A DNA stretch of 64,000 nt, taken from NCBI GenBank assembly GCA_947469285.1, contig CANIOW010000001.1, forward strand, positions 62,001 through 126,000. The letters are read 5' to 3'. The notes beneath the pieces were generated by a model. That model saw nothing but the letters and a program-made list of their open reading frames with translations. It had not been told where the DNA came from and did not search any database. Numbering within the stretch: position 1 is the first letter of the stretch; every line of letters begins with the position of its first letter. Made by a program: the position numbers and the translations under genes. This stretch comes from Gammaproteobacteria bacterium (GTDB lineage: Bacteria; Pseudomonadota; Gammaproteobacteria; Steroidobacterales; Steroidobacteraceae). Below are positions 63,554-64,000 of this stretch, in pieces.

Positions 63554-64000
63554 ATGAGCACCGTGACTCTCACGGTGGCGGAGCATGTCGCCACCTTGAC
63601 GTTGAACCGCCCGGATGTGGCCAACACGATGGATCTGGCTTTCGGTCAGGAGTTTCATGCGGCCGCCCTGCAGCTGGCGGCAGACCCGGCGGTTCGCGCG
63701 GTGATCCTCACCGGCGCGGGCAAACAGTTCTGCTTTGGCGGTGATCTGCGCGGCATGATGGCCGGCGGCGATAATATCCAGCAGTACCTGCGGGAACTCA
63801 CCTCGAATCTCCATGCTGGTTTGTCAATCCTGGCCCGGATGAACGCCCCGGTGATCGCGGCCGTCAATGGCACTGCTGCCGGGGCGGGTGTGGGACTGGT
63901 GCTGGCGGCGGATCTAGCCATTGCGGCGCAGTCAGCCAAAGTCTCGTTGGCCTACACCGGCGTGGGTCTGACCCCGGATGGCGCCACCTCCTTCTTGCTG
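63554..64000 (+). CDS. Enoyl-CoA hydratase/isomerase, C-terminus cut by window edge
   Basis: The first 149 residues of a crotonase-fold enzyme: VATLTLNRPDVANTMDLAFG, oxyanion-hole strand CFGGDLRGMM, then APVIAAVNGTAAGAGVGLVL and AADLAIAAQSAKV. The gene runs off the right edge. GGAG precedes the ATG, 18 bp after the tetR stop, so the two may be co-transcribed. A beta-oxidation-like step of the island is likely. Confidence 0.9.
   Translation, partial: MSTVTLTVAEHVATLTLNRPDVANTMDLAFGQEFHAAALQLAADPAVRAVILTGAGKQFCFGGDLRGMMAGGDNIQQYLRELTSNLHAGLSILARMNAPVIAAVNGTAAGAGVGLVLAADLAIAAQSAKVSLAYTGVGLTPDGATSFLL

Overview
The window is about 64 kb of GC-rich, gene-dense DNA with short gaps and many 1- to 4-base start/stop overlaps. 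The gene content (proBA, cbpA, htpX, a full ccoNOQP-GHIS set with a fixL/fixJ pair, a TonB-dependent receptor, several Rieske oxygenases) fits an aerobic or microaerobic aromatic/terpenoid-degrading proteobacterium. A gammaproteobacterium of the Immundisolibacter/Nevskiales type is my best guess, but that is inference from gene style, not a match. I see no rRNA, tRNA, insertion sequence or CRISPR array.

Left third (1-30.7 kb) is housekeeping and respiration. It opens with a photolyase cut by the window edge and htpX. A translationally coupled group follows (GT39-type glycosyltransferase, beta-CASP metallo-hydrolase, LOG-family protein), then cbpA and a VIT/CCC1-type transporter. Next are a FixL-type haem-PAS kinase, FixJ and a stand-alone degenerate receiver, then a small acidic-tailed protein and the complete cbb3 oxidase locus reading leftward from ccoN. 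The oxygen sensor pair beside the high-affinity oxidase suggests oxygen control. proBA diverges from ccoN. A molybdenum-cofactor operon (moeA-moaA-moaC-mobA-moaD-moaE/moeB/rhodanese fusion) and a divergent MBL hydrolase plus ModF-like double ATPase complete this part.

Right half (30.7-64 kb) is a catabolic island. It holds three Rieske oxygenase alpha subunits, a Rieske ferredoxin and an adrenodoxin-type ferredoxin, and a thiolase next to a KAS/HMG-CoA-synthase-like protein fused to a DUF35 zinc ribbon. It also holds three GSTs (two with an unusual C-terminal extension), a class III CoA-transferase, an acyl-CoA dehydrogenase, a VOC protein and two ABM proteins. Further right are a KorCAB-type 2-oxoacid oxidoreductase, a TonB receptor, a 2-oxoacid/acetoin dehydrogenase (E1 alpha, E1 beta, E2; no E3), an OYE-type dienoyl-CoA reductase-like flavoenzyme, an AMP-forming CoA ligase, a ThuA-like protein, two SDRs, a TetR regulator and an enoyl-CoA hydratase running off the right edge. 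The substrate cannot be read from the sequence.

The most interesting signal is not a gene. An 18-bp palindrome, AAACAGTCATGACTGTTT or close variants, sits in four promoter gaps of the island (32130, 36803, 43021, 61532). A related motif with the same half-sites spaced 4 bp apart sits in two more gaps (twice near 55033-55069, once at 62838-62851 beside the TetR gene). Together they would tie most of the island's transcription units into one regulon. The other main points of interest are the PhlACB-like thiolase/KAS-DUF35 pair lacking a KAS cysteine, the MoaE-MoeB-rhodanese fusion with a His-rich linker, and the KorCAB complex inside an oxygenase cluster.
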